Below, one piece after another: positions 51,962 through 59,972 of a stretch of DNA of 64,000 nucleotides; the stretch's first letter is position 1, and each line of letters starts with the position of its first letter. Location of the stretch: the NCBI RefSeq assembly GCF_030315975.1, contig NZ_JASXSZ010000001.1, positions 992,001 to 1,056,000 on the forward strand, in the 5' to 3' direction. The translations under genes were made by a program, and so were the position numbers. Below the pieces are notes generated by a model. It was not told where the DNA came from, ran no database searches, and saw only the letters and a list, made by a program, of their open reading frames with translations. This DNA comes from Microbacterium candidum. Lineage in GTDB: Bacteria; Actinomycetota; Actinomycetes; Actinomycetales; Microbacteriaceae.

Positions 51962-52783
51962 ATGACTGATCAGCGGCCAACGGACCATTGGGCTGAGCGA
52001 AAAGCACGATACGCGAAGACCGAACTGGACCCTCATCTTCTAACCCGACTTGGGCGTGACGTAGCTTCTGTCCTCACACCAACAGCCTACCCCATTTTGT
52101 ATAAGGTGCCTCACAGTGGTGGCCCTTCCGCTGAAGCGCTGGACGTCCCTGGCTGGCTCCTCGAATCCAGGCGATTTTCGCGTATTGAGAAGCTGGGTGG
52201 GAAGTCTTGGTATCAGCGAGAAGAAATCGAAACAGCCAGTCTCTACTTGCTCGCGGACGGCTCCATCGCGAGAATCTTTCAGGGGTGGACAGAACTCACG
52301 TATCTGCATTTTGAGGAAGAGTTCACGTTCAGCAAGGTCGAACTCCCCGCGTCAGATGAGGGGATCTGCCTTCTCGACTTCGAACGAAGTCAATACCGCC
52401 ATCACGAAGGGCGGTTGAGCTGGAGTTCTGACATGAACCCGAGCGATCGCCTCAAATCGCGAGTCCATGTGCGTGGAGATGGCATTCGGGAGCTTCTTAT
52501 CGACAGGGTACCAGAACCCGAACAACCACGGTTGCGACGAGCTCACCCCCGCCTCATCAACAGTCGACGCGTACCGTCACAGGCGGGAGTCGTCGCGCGC
52601 TTCTTCGCCCAGAAGGAGTTCGGCTTTATCTCCCCAGACGATGGTGGCCCCGACGTCTTCTTCCACTTGAGTAACGTGCCAGCGGATCAGCGAGAAAGAG
52701 TAACGCACGGAGCAAGACTCGCCTACAACACGGGGCGCGGGCAAAAGGGCCCCGTCGCTAATGACATACAGATCGTCGGGTAA
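51962..52783 (+). CDS. Unknown N-terminal domain fused to a C-terminal cold-shock domain (copy 2)
   Basis: ATG 51962 (a TTG directly upstream is less likely). The 273-residue protein has the same build as 26100-26924: an N-terminal part with WAERKARYAKTELDPHLLTR, ETASLYLLADGSIARIFQGW and MNPSDRLKSRVHVRGDGIRE, then a cold-shock domain AGVVARFFAQKEFGFISPDD, VFFHLSNVPADQRE and GARLAYNTGRGQKGP. RNP1-type K-x-F-G-F and F-F-H are kept. The N-P-S-D-R-L-K-S block and the CSD show clear common origin; identity in the rest is low. Confidence 0.8.
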   Translation: MTDQRPTDHWAERKARYAKTELDPHLLTRLGRDVASVLTPTAYPILYKVPHSGGPSAEALDVPGWLLESRRFSRIEKLGGKSWYQREEIETASLYLLADGSIARIFQGWTELTYLHFEEEFTFSKVELPASDEGICLLDFERSQYRHHEGRLSWSSDMNPSDRLKSRVHVRGDGIRELLIDRVPEPEQPRLRRAHPRLINSRRVPSQAGVVARFFAQKEFGFISPDDGGPDVFFHLSNVPADQRERVTHGARLAYNTGRGQKGPVANDIQIVG

Positions 52784-53215
52784 TGAGACTAGCCTCGATC
52801 TTTCATCGGCTCGTTGATCGGGCTTGTTCGGCGTCGTTGCCGGGGTTGTGGTGCTGATTCTGGCATGAGGGTACGACGTGACTGCGTGGCGCTGCGGTCG
52901 CGGGTCTACGGTCCTCGGGGTCATGGTGGTTGGCGGTGCCGGGGGTTCAGCGGGCGGGTGCGGGCAGCGCGCGGATCCTGCCGATCGCGGCGAGGACGAT
53001 GCCGGTCCAGCGGGAGCGGCTGGCGGGGTGCAGGGCGGAGAGGACGCCGGGCGGTGCTGCGCCACGTGTTCAGCGACCTCGCGGAACGCGCGCGGTTACC
53101 GGCGCGTAACACCGTGCTCCGCCTCTGCCTCGCGACCCGCACGAAATACGGAATCAACCACCTCGAAGCGGTACACCAATACACGAGAGGGAACACCTCG
53201 ACGCGGATCGCCCCG
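52784..53215. other. Gap with an IS1380-like transposase end
   Basis: On the minus strand about 52950-53065 reads PASRSRWTGIVLAAIGRIRA then LPAPAR and a stop, like the C-terminal end of IS1380-family transposases. A candidate terminal repeat containing CTAGCCTCGATCTTTCA lies at 52790-52806, beside the cold-shock gene's stop. The adjoining 53066-53215 is open on the plus strand but not recognised. Together this suggests a truncated IS1380 element; the assignment is tentative. Confidence 0.4.
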
Positions 53216-54373
53216 TCATCGATTGTCGGCAGGCGGAGCCTGCACAGGATGTCCGGCGTGGCTCAGCAGAATTGCCACCGCATCTACCAACAGGCGACGA
53301 GCCGATCGGATTGCGGACAGCGTTTCTTGGAGGAGGTACTCCGCTGTCTGCGGTCGGTCGCCCCAGTCTGCGCCGAAACCAACCGCATCGACATTGAGCC
53401 CATGAGGCAGGTAGAGCCGTCTGAGGCCGTCGAATCGCTGAAACGGGACGAAGACCTGTGTGGTAACCAAGAGGACGCGTTGCCCGGGCGTCGGATCAGC
53501 GTGTCGGACCAACAATTCGAGTGTGTCGGAAGTGTCTGGGCGGTAAGGGGGCCGACTGGTACTCGCCGAGATGGCAGAGCCCCATACACGCCCATCACTC
53601 AAAGTGAGGCTAGTCGACCGCTCGTGCGTGTATTCGGGTGGGACTTCGGCAGCGCCAATGGAGTCGCGATGACGCCAACTCGGGCAGATCAGTGAGACGG
53701 AGGCGCAACCGCACAAGAACGTCATTGGTTGCGGGGACAAGCCGAACTCGCTGGTAGCCGCCGCGACCATGAGGTCGAACTCGTCGACCGCGCCGGGAGC
53801 GTATTGAGAGGTCACTGGCCTCTCCGCGGGGTCGTTGGTGATTAGGAATCGGGGGCTGCCGAGAAGGTAAACATCGCCGAGGCCGATGCCTTGCCGCTCG
53901 AGGAGTGCGGCATACCTGGTCCGCAGCAGAGGAGAACGGAATCCGCCGCCAAGAATGAGCGTCATGTCATACGTATCGTGTGCGGGCGGCGTCGCTTCGA
54001 CGAGTCCCAGTGTTGCGGTGTATTCAACGATGCGTGCACGGGTCGCATCGTCGAAATCAGCCTCGACGGCCTCTGAACGCTCGCGGTACGTGCTGCCGTC
54101 GCGACTGCGGAAGTTGAAACTGTCGGCGGCGCGCCGTTCGAGCGCGATCAGGCTGTCGACTAGCTGGATGGTCGGATCCGAGCTTGCACCATCCGTGTCT
54201 GCGAGCAGCTTGACGAGCCAGACGGGGAGTTGCTCGTTCAAGTGCAGCCAGGGGGCGTCGTCGTCAGTGCCGGCGCGCTCTACGAGCGCCAGGAGTGCCG
54301 CCATCGCGTCGCTTCCGGCCCAGGAGCGAACTTCGTCGACGACATTCCGGGCCCGAGTGGTCTCGACTGTCAC
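53216..54373 (-). CDS. DUF218/YdcF-like protein (385 aa)
   Basis: The start at 54373 is not supported by a strong ribosome site. Residues 135-150 (YDMTLILGGGFRSPLLRTRY) and VLLVTTQVFVPFQRFDGLRR with LNVDAVGFGADW are in the order of the DUF218/SanA-ElyC fold (L-x-L-G-G-G ... T-S-x-x-H-x-x-R). Members act on or near envelope precursors, though their chemistry is unclear. The N-terminal 120 residues are helical and unrelated. There is no membrane segment, unlike most SanA proteins. The gene is isolated between the IS1380-like scrap and the IS481 element. Confidence 0.55.
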   Translation of the reverse strand: MTVETTRARNVVDEVRSWAGSDAMAALLALVERAGTDDDAPWLHLNEQLPVWLVKLLADTDGASSDPTIQLVDSLIALERRAADSFNFRSRDGSTYRERSEAVEADFDDATRARIVEYTATLGLVEATPPAHDTYDMTLILGGGFRSPLLRTRYAALLERQGIGLGDVYLLGSPRFLITNDPAERPVTSQYAPGAVDEFDLMVAAATSEFGLSPQPMTFLCGCASVSLICPSWRHRDSIGAAEVPPEYTHERSTSLTLSDGRVWGSAISASTSRPPYRPDTSDTLELLVRHADPTPGQRVLLVTTQVFVPFQRFDGLRRLYLPHGLNVDAVGFGADWGDRPQTAEYLLQETLSAIRSARRLLVDAVAILLSHAGHPVQAPPADNR

Positions 54374-54566
54374 CCCACGACACTAACCTCGATGTTCGGT
54401 GAGTCGTTCGCCCACGAGTCGGTCCGGCGCGACCGCCTACTATCAGTGTTGACGTCGTGACCGTGTCCGTCCTCCGTCCTCCGTCCTCCATCCACCGCGA
54501 ACACGTGTCGGCAACCTGAAGGTGCCCGACATGCGAAGAATTTGCGAACAACTGAACGAGTTCGTG

Positions 54567-54581
54567 CGTCGTCAGCGTCAT
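54567..54581 (+). repeat. Target-site duplication of the IS481 element, left copy (15 bp)
   Basis: CGTCGTCAGCGTCAT occurs here and again at 56009-56023, exactly flanking the terminal inverted repeats. Confidence 0.9.
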
Positions 54582-56008
54582 TGTCATCTCTCAGGACATC
54601 GGTGACAGTTCTGTATCGGGACATCGGTGACACTTCGGCGCTCGTTGGTGGTGACACTTGTTCCTCTATCTGTGAGGGATGAGTCGTGTTGAGCCTGTTG
54701 ATCCCCGTGTCCGTCTCGCGATCGCGCAGTGGCCGCCGGACGCGCCGCGCGGGGCGGTGACCACGTTCTGCGCGGAGTACTCGATCTCGCGGAAGACGTT
54801 CTACGCGATCCGTAAGCGGGCCATCGTGGAGGGGCAGGCCGCGGCGTTCGAGCCGCGCTCCCGGCGACCGAAGACCAGCCCGACCACGATCAGCGACGAG
54901 GTGAAGAAGCAGGCGATCGGGGTGCGTGCCGCGTTGGAATCGTCGGGGCTGGATCACGGGCCGATCAGCGTGCACGACAAGATGATCGCCCTCGGGATGA
55001 CCCCGGTGCCGTCGATCGCCGCGCTGGCGCGGATCTTCCGCCAGGCCGGTGTCGCCCGCGCGGAGCCGAGGAAGAAGCCGCGGGCCGCATACCGGAGGTT
55101 CGTGTATCCGGCGCCGAACGCGTGCTGGCAGCTCGACGCGACCGAGTACGTCCTCGCCGGCGGCCGCAAGTGCGTGATCTTCCAGCTCATCGACGACCAC
55201 TCCCGGTACGCGGTCGCCTCCCACGCCGCCGTCGGGGAGACCTCGAAGGATGCGATCCGCGTGGTGCGCAAGGCGATCAAGCACCACGGGGTCCCGCAGC
55301 GATTACTGTCTGACAACGGCGTCGCACTGAACCCGTCGCGGCGCGGGATCATCGGCCAGCTCGTCGAGTATGTCACCCGGCTCGGGGTGGAGCCGATCAC
55401 CGGGAAACCGTACAAGCCGACCACGCAGGGCAAGAACGAGCGGTTCCACCAGACCCTGTTCCGCTACCTCGACAAGCAGCCCCTCGCCCGCAACCTCCGC
55501 GAGCTGCAGGCGCAGGTCGACGCGTTCGACCACATCTACAACACCGAGCGCCCCGCACCAGTCGCTGCCCGGCCGGATCACGCCACTGCAGGCCTGGGAA
55601 ACGACGCCGAAGGCCGACCCGCCGAGACCTCGGCCGGTCACCCGGAAACCGAACGACCCGCTCCCGCCCGCACCATCGCCGTCCCTGAACGGTCGCGTGC
55701 TCGACGGGATCCGCGTCGCCACCGTCCACCCGAACGGGTCGATCAAGGCCCGCGGCTGCAGCTTCAACGTCAGCTACCCGCTGCGGGGCAAAGAGGCCTA
55801 CGTCCTCTACGAGTCCGCCGGGATCATGGTCTTCGACGACCGCGGCACCCTCATCATCGAACACCTCTGGCCACCACCGGGCGTCAAGTACGTCGGCAAC
55901 GGGAAACCGCGAGGCCCCCAACCAAGGGAACTGTCACCGATGTCCTGAGACACCAACCGTCACCGATGTCCTGATGCAGAACTGTCACCGATGTCCTGAG
56001 ACATCACA
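54582..56008 (+). mobile_element. Complete IS481-family insertion sequence (1427 bp)
   Basis: Terminal inverted repeats of 32 bases match at 30 positions; both begin TGT and contain TCTCAGGACATCGGTGACAG. Inside, GGACATCGGTGAC is iterated: twice at the left end and three times (inverted) at the right end, as expected for transposase binding sites. A 15-bp direct repeat flanks the element. It carries one transposase gene interrupted by a single-base frame change. The clean ends and duplicate mark it as a recent insertion. Confidence 0.93.
54679..55948 (+). pseudogene. IS481-family DDE transposase with one frameshift
   Basis: ATG 54679. Residues 1-75 hold a helix-turn-helix (TTFCAEYSISRKTFYAIRKR). 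The DDE core follows: WQLDATEYVL (first Asp), QRLLSDNGVALNPSRRG (second Asp) and GKNERFHQTLFRYLD (Glu). At 55551-55554 a run of four C shifts the frame after YNTERP; with three C the reading continues HQSLPGRITPLQAW and the remaining C-terminal domain to the TGA at 55946. The frame change is thus a +1 in a homopolymer: a sequencing slip, a real inactivating change, or slippage. Confidence 0.9.
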
Positions 56009-56023
56009 CGTCGTCAGCGTCAT
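56009..56023 (+). repeat. Target-site duplication of the IS481 element, right copy (15 bp)
   Basis: Identical to 54567-54581. Removing the element and one copy rejoins the sequence around 54566 to 56009 without gap. Confidence 0.9.
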
Positions 56024-56360
56024 CGAAGGTGCCCGCCACCCACGTTGAATCAACGCGAACGCACCTCAACACACCCGGGTGCGGTCTCAGCGGCGGGGTT
56101 CAAATCCCTCCGTCTCCGCCACAAATCCCCGGTCAGCGGTGCTTTTCTGGTGATTATTCTCGATCCGGAATCTGGCGATTTCGCATTCCGTTTGCGACAA
56201 GGGTCCCCCCAGGTGTCCCCCGATTTGCACGGGTGGTGCACCCCTCCGCGGATCGCGGGGGATGTGCGATGTGATCGACAACAGCGATCTCGGTTCGCAG
56301 GACGAGCGGCTTCTGGCTGGCCTTTGGGTGCGCTCGCGTCGCCCGTGCGAAGATCGGACA
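56024..56360. other. Att-proximal gap with an integrase-tail-like frame
   Basis: No complete gene is seen. On the minus strand, frames across 56120-56230 read S-G-D-T-W-G-D and run into the tRNA-like repeat at 56096. This resembles the extreme C-terminus of actinobacterial tyrosine integrases, whose genes often end beside a tRNA att site. The rest of the integrase is missing. Confidence 0.4.
56096..56121 (+). repeat. Att-like repeat: 26-base 3' end of tRNA-Ser
   Basis: The 26 bases from GGGTTCAAATCCC to the CCA end are identical to 59307-59332. They cover the T-arm, acceptor 3' strand and CCA of tRNA-Ser. There is no tRNA upstream of them. This is an integration scar, so 56122-59332 may be a separate element or a tandem remnant next to the main ICE. 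Confidence 0.85.
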
Positions 56361-56783
56361 GTGCCCAAGAGCCGCAAGCGCAAGCTCAATCGCGAATCCG
56401 TGGTGGAGCTTGATACGACTTCTTCCGCACCCGCGGTCGGTCGAGCAGCCATTCGGCCTGGCACCTTCAACCTCAACGGGGACTTCTTTACACCGGAGGG
56501 CATGGTCGTCCGGCGAACAAAGGCCAACGTGACGCCGCGCCAGGCGACCGACCTTGTGCGGCTCGGCGCCCGCGTCGCATTTGAAGGATGCGGCTGCGGA
56601 GGAGGTGGCGGTTGCAGGCCGTCGTGGCCGGATCCTGTGGACATCGCGAAGGCAGTCTCCGCGGGCAAGCCGCAGTTCACCCACGAGTACGGCTCGCCGA
56701 CATGGATTGATCTGTGGACTGGCGAGGGGGCGAGTGTCGTGTTCCTGCATGGCGACGTGCGATGGGGAAGCGTCGCCGGGTAG
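56361..56783 (+). CDS. Conserved hypothetical protein (140 aa)
   Basis: GTG 56361 begins a basic start (PKSRKRKLNRESVVEL); the frame is open to 56262. The product contains GTFNLNGDFFTPEGMVVRRT, KANVTPRQATDLVRLGARVA, a Gly/Cys cluster GCGCGGGGGC, and a C-terminal WTGEGASVVFLHGDVRWG. The cluster may bind metal. There are no known domains. It lies between the att-like repeat and the nucleotidyltransferase gene on the same strand. Confidence 0.6.
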   Translation: MPKSRKRKLNRESVVELDTTSSAPAVGRAAIRPGTFNLNGDFFTPEGMVVRRTKANVTPRQATDLVRLGARVAFEGCGCGGGGGCRPSWPDPVDIAKAVSAGKPQFTHEYGSPTWIDLWTGEGASVVFLHGDVRWGSVAG

Positions 56784-56855
56784 CCAGGCGTCGGACGCTA
56801 CACACCGCAGAGGGGGCGTCGCAGCCCATCGGCGGACGGGCGATATCGTCGAGCC

Positions 56856-57641
56856 GTGCGACACATCCCTCCCTCCATGGACCCGCTGGTCGTCGCCGAG
56901 ATCGATCGTCGGCTGGCGGCGATCGAGCACGATCATGATGTGCGCATTCCTTGGGCGATCGAGAGCGGCAGTCGCGCGTGGGGATTCCCGTCACCTGACA
57001 GCGACTACGACTGCAGGTTCCTCTTTGTTCGTCCCCGCGACCGGTACCTCTCGCTCTGGCCCGAGCGAGACGTGATCGAGACCCCACTCGACAACACCTT
57101 CGATGTCAACGGATGGGACCTTGCCAAGTCCGTTCGTCTTGTCGCGAAAGGTAACGCCACCGCGATCGAGTGGCTGCGATCGCCCATCGTCTACACCGGC
57201 GACGCGGCATTCCGTGACGGCCTCCTGGAGCTGGCGAACGGGATCGCGGAGCGCAGTGCGATCGGCAGGCACTATCTCCACGTCGCCACCCGACAGCGGG
57301 CGAACGCGCCAACACTCAAACGGCTCTTCTATGTGCTGCGTCCTGCCGCGGCGTTGAGGTGGCTCGACACGCACCCGACGTGCGCGGTGCCGCCAATGGA
57401 CTTGCCGACCCTTCTCGAGGAAGGAGACGTCGATGCCGTCACCCAGGACGCCGCACAAGAGGTCATCGCCTTGAAGTCCCACACCCGTGAGCTCGGCTCG
57501 GGAACCCCGCCGGGCATCCTGGAACGGTTTGTCGCGCGAGAGCTCGAGCGCGCCGAACACTTCGAATCGATGCCCCCGACGGGTGACACCAGCCGAAGCC
57601 GCGCCCTCGCAGACGAGTTTTTCAGGTCGCAGCTGTCCTGA
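56856..57641 (+). CDS. Nucleotidyltransferase of the RlaP/YcgL type
   Basis: Start GTG 56856 or ATG 56877; neither has a clear ribosome site. The polymerase-beta fold motif is G-S-R-A-W-G with S-D-Y-D (IESGSRAWGFPSPDSDYDCR, then FLFVRPRDRYLSL), followed by NGWDLAKSVRLVAKGNATAI and EWLRSPIVY, as in RNA-ligase-associated (RlaP/YcgL) nucleotidyltransferases. The second acidic region is FDVNGWD. Such enzymes transfer a nucleotide to RNA or protein; the target is unknown. The C-terminal helical half (LKRLFYVLRPAAALRWL) is also typical. Confidence 0.8.
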   Translation: MRHIPPSMDPLVVAEIDRRLAAIEHDHDVRIPWAIESGSRAWGFPSPDSDYDCRFLFVRPRDRYLSLWPERDVIETPLDNTFDVNGWDLAKSVRLVAKGNATAIEWLRSPIVYTGDAAFRDGLLELANGIAERSAIGRHYLHVATRQRANAPTLKRLFYVLRPAAALRWLDTHPTCAVPPMDLPTLLEEGDVDAVTQDAAQEVIALKSHTRELGSGTPPGILERFVARELERAEHFESMPPTGDTSRSRALADEFFRSQLS

Positions 57642-57795
57642 GCACTCGGCCCGCCAGGGGTCCGAGGGCGCGTGACGTCGTCTCATCGAACAGCGCCCGC
57701 GAGCGGATCTCCCTAAGCGCCCGGCTTCGGGGCCGATGTTTATCGGTCGTCGACAGTAGGGTGCAGATTGGAATACGGATGGAGGTGACCCGGCC

Positions 57796-57945
57796 ATGCG
57801 CAAGAAGGTGGACAGTGACGCGCTCCGTCGTGCGGTAGAGCGATCAACTCGTTCCAGCGCAGCTCTGGAGGGCCGCGCCGTCCCTGCTGGCCACGTACGC
57901 TCGGACAAGGCGGCGCGGTTTCTCGAGGCCCGCCGCTCGGCGTGA
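57796..57945 (+). CDS. Orphan Fic-antitoxin-like peptide (49 aa)
   Basis: GGAGGTG (57781-57787) lies 8 bases before ATG 57796. The peptide MRKKVDSDALRRAVERSTRS then SAALEGRAVP contains S-A-A-L-E-G, fitting the S/T-x3-E-G/N helix by which class I Fic antitoxins (VbhA type) block the Fic active site. The usual following fic gene is absent; the next gene is on the other strand. It therefore seems to be the surviving half of a toxin-antitoxin pair, or a free-standing inhibitor. Confidence 0.5.
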   Translation: MRKKVDSDALRRAVERSTRSSAALEGRAVPAGHVRSDKAARFLEARRSA

Positions 57946-58653
57946 CGTTCCACTCCGGGTTACCGGGTGAGCCCGTTGGATCTGGATGGGTTCGATGTGT
58001 GATGCCGATGTGCGAGGGTTCCTCGCTTCGCCCGCCAGATTCGTTGCGATGGGCGAGCGGGAGCACGTGGGGCCTTGCGTTTCGGAGCAAGAGGTGAGGC
58101 CGAAGTCGTTCAGTGAATCGTGGGGCGCCCGCGGTGGCGATCCTGCGGCCAGCTGGACCGGCGTGACGGGCGGGTTCTTCTTGCTTAGCGCGGCGCGGGT
58201 GAAGGACTCGATCACCGCGACGCGCCGGCGGGTGAGCAGGGTGCTCAGGAACGAGTCTGAGGTCATCACCTGCACCCCGGCCTGACCGATGGCCGGAGCC
58301 TGGAAGTGTTTAAGGTTCCGGGTGAGCAGCACGTCGACGTCGCCGTACACGCACGCCGCGGCGTGGAGGCGATCGCCAGGGTCGGGGGAGAGGTCATCGG
58401 TGACCTTGTCGCGATACAGACCCGGGTCGATCCGGTAGCGACCGAAATGCGCACGCACCGCATCCGTGACCGAGTGTGCGGACTCAGGTGTCCGGATGCC
58501 CTCGCGAACGATGACGTGCTCCCACTCGTCCAGGAGTTCGTCGGTCCAGACCCAGGTGAAGAGGAAGTCCTCGGACAGGGTGAGCAGCACGTCCATGATC
58601 GTGAACGGGAACAGCTCGCTGGTGTCGATGAAGACCCTTTGCTGACGTGCCAT
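57844..58653 (-). CDS. PIN-domain toxin, C-terminal part probably frameshifted
   Basis: ATG 58653 lies 3 bases after the antitoxin stop. The acidic residues of a PIN nuclease are visible: V-F-I-D-T-S (first Asp), D-E-L-L-D-E-W, D-D-L-S-P-D-P-G-D-R-L-H-A-A and D-V-D-V-L-L-T-R-N. The family is usually about 190 residues long, but this frame runs to 269. After VTPVQLA (about 58145) the sequence becomes unlike a folded protein and overlaps the antitoxin-like gene at 57796. In the neighbouring frame it would end after about 10 residues (DRHRGRPTIH). A one-base change there probably created the run-on. Confidence 0.85.
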   Translation of the reverse strand: MARQQRVFIDTSELFPFTIMDVLLTLSEDFLFTWVWTDELLDEWEHVIVREGIRTPESAHSVTDAVRAHFGRYRIDPGLYRDKVTDDLSPDPGDRLHAAACVYGDVDVLLTRNLKHFQAPAIGQAGVQVMTSDSFLSTLLTRRRVAVIESFTRAALSKKNPPVTPVQLAAGSPPRAPHDSLNDFGLTSCSETQGPTCSRSPIATNLAGEARNPRTSASHIEPIQIQRAHPVTRSGTSRRAAGLEKPRRLVRAYVASRDGAALQSCAGTS

Positions 58654-58656
58654 CCC

Positions 58657-59046
58657 TTATGCGCTGAGTGCTGCGCGTAGCGCGTCGCGGCCGGTGCGCC
58701 GCTGTTCGCGTTCGGCGGCGACGTCGAGGACGTCTTGCACGCGGATGCGGCGGTGCCTGCTGCCAGGAAGGCGGCGGAAGGGGAGCACGCCGTCTTCGCA
58801 GAGGCGGTCGACGAATTGGCGGGTCACGCCGAGGAGCTCGGCGGCCTCGGCGGGTGTGACTTCGTCCTCGGCTCGCAGCACCACGATCCGCGCCCCGTGG
58901 GCGACGTCGTCAAGCATGGAGCGCACCGCGGCTTCGACCGGGGTGTCGCCGACGAGCCGCGCCGCGAGACTTTTCGCGTCGGCGCGCACGGCGGGGTCGA
59001 CCGGGTCGAGCACGGTCGCGAGTGCATGTGCTGCCATGTCCACCAT
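58657..59046 (-). CDS. HTH (excisionase-type) antitoxin of the PIN pair
   Basis: ATG 59046 has TAGGAG 4 bases upstream; the longer frame to 59166 crosses integrase-tail sequence and is rejected. The 129-residue product has an N-terminal helical part (AVRADAKSLAARLVGDTPVE) and an excisionase-type winged helix (VTPAEAAELLGVTRQFVDRL, then CEDGVLPFRRLPGSRHRRIR). This family is found upstream of PIN genes as antitoxin and repressor. It should bind its own promoter and neutralise the toxin by contact. Confidence 0.85.
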   Translation of the reverse strand: MVDMAAHALATVLDPVDPAVRADAKSLAARLVGDTPVEAAVRSMLDDVAHGARIVVLRAEDEVTPAEAAELLGVTRQFVDRLCEDGVLPFRRLPGSRHRRIRVQDVLDVAAEREQRRTGRDALRAALSA

Positions 59047-59079
59047 GATACTCCTATCTGCAATAACGGCAACCGCTTC

Positions 59080-59115
59080 CGATTCGTGCCAGGTGTCCCC
59101 CAGGTGTCCCCGAGC
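59080..59115 (-). other. Integrase-tail-like sequence upstream of the toxin-antitoxin pair
   Basis: On the minus strand, two adjacent GGGGGACACCTGG-type units encode the residues G-D-T-W-G-T. Similar units lie at about 56205-56222 and 59409-59452, each near a tRNA-Ser 3' repeat. They are read as relics of tyrosine-integrase C-termini or integrase arm sites. Confidence 0.4.
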
Positions 59116-59269
59116 ATCCTGAGGACGCCGATTCTCCGTGAGTCTCGAGTGTGTGGAGTGTGTCACGAGTGACCGTCTGTCAAGGTGAAATCACCTGATC
59201 ATGCCTGGAATGCCGCATGATTCCGCGACAAAGCGAACCTTCGGTCAACGGAGGTCCGGATTGGCCATT

Positions 59270-59332
59270 TCACCCTGCTAAGGTGGAGTCCCCGTAAGGG
59301 GACCGAGGGTTCAAATCCCTCCGTCTCCGCCA
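59270..59332 (+). tRNA. 3' part of tRNA-Ser(GCU), the ICE attachment site (partial, not functional)
   Basis: The anticodon arm TCACC-CTGCTAA-GGTGG (59270-59286, anticodon GCT at 59277-59279), a long variable arm with CCCC-GTAA-GGGG, the T-arm (59305-59321), acceptor 3' strand and CCA (59330-59332) are all present. The expected 5' third (acceptor 5' strand and D-arm) is absent: the preceding bases pair poorly and the distance is about 10 bases short. This is what integration with crossover in the anticodon loop leaves at the far end. The intact gene should lie beyond the left edge. Confidence 0.8.
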
Positions 59333-59972
59333 AAGAATACCTGGTCAGAAGCGTTTTTTGCCAGGGTTACTGCCCGTTATCTCGGACCTCAAATCTCGCC
59401 ATTTGTGCCTCCCAGGTGTCCCCTGCGGGGATACCTGGGGGACATCTGGGACGCTCAACCTGCCCTCGTCAGAGCGGATGGAGGGTCCCACGGCGCGTCA
59501 TTCCGCGGAACAGCTGAGCGGAGTCCCGCGAGGGGACGCCACCCCGCAGGGGTGATGCACTGTGCGGGGATCGCTTACGTCTACTCGAAGCCGAATATGT
59601 CGGAGTTCTCCGCGATGCGGGCGAGCTTGACCGACTTGGGATCGCGGAGCGGCCTTCCTGCAGATGCCAGCGCAGCATCACCTGGACCGCGCTCATGACA
59701 TTCGGCGTCCGTCGGCGTTCCCGGCTGGTCGATCTCGCGGTCGGCGATCTGCGACTGCGGTCCGATCGTCGTGCAAAGGACGACGGCTCGACGCGCGCTG
59801 GGTGCCGCGCGGATGGTTCCGGACGCGGCGAGCGTCGGCATCCCGCCGGTGCGTCGTGCCTCGCGGACGACGCGCACCTGGGCGAACTGCCCAATCTGCT
59901 GGCGCACCCCTCGCTCTACTGTCTGGAAGGTGACACTGTGCGTCTTGCGACGCAGCGAAGGGAGCGTGGGCA
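59333..59972. other. 640-bp junction between ICE end and chromosome genes
   Basis: The first 120 bases carry GGTGTCCCC motifs and the integrase-tail-like frame. A broken aldo/keto reductase end lies at 59581-59700 on the minus strand. From 59700 to 59950 several frames are open on both strands, none with a recognised motif. The last bases hold the ribosome site GGGAG of the hydantoinase gene. Confidence 0.4.
59581..59700 (-). pseudogene. C-terminal fragment of an aldo/keto reductase
   Basis: The minus strand reads AVQVMLRWHLQEGRSAIP and, after a one-base frame change, KSVKLARIAENSDIFGFE and stop. R-W-x-L-Q-x-G-x-x-x-I-P-K-S-x-x-x-x-R-I-x-E-N is the standard C-terminal NADPH-binding block of aldo/keto reductases. 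Nothing upstream matches the barrel. It is chromosomal or element debris. Confidence 0.65.

Noticed and set aside
54370..55287. Minus-strand 305-codon frame spanning the IS481 left end
   Set aside because: It crosses the IS boundary and runs opposite the transposase; a chance frame.
59245..59332. Complete tRNA-Ser gene
   Set aside because: The 5' acceptor strand pairs poorly and the D-arm is missing or too short; only the 3' two thirds fit.
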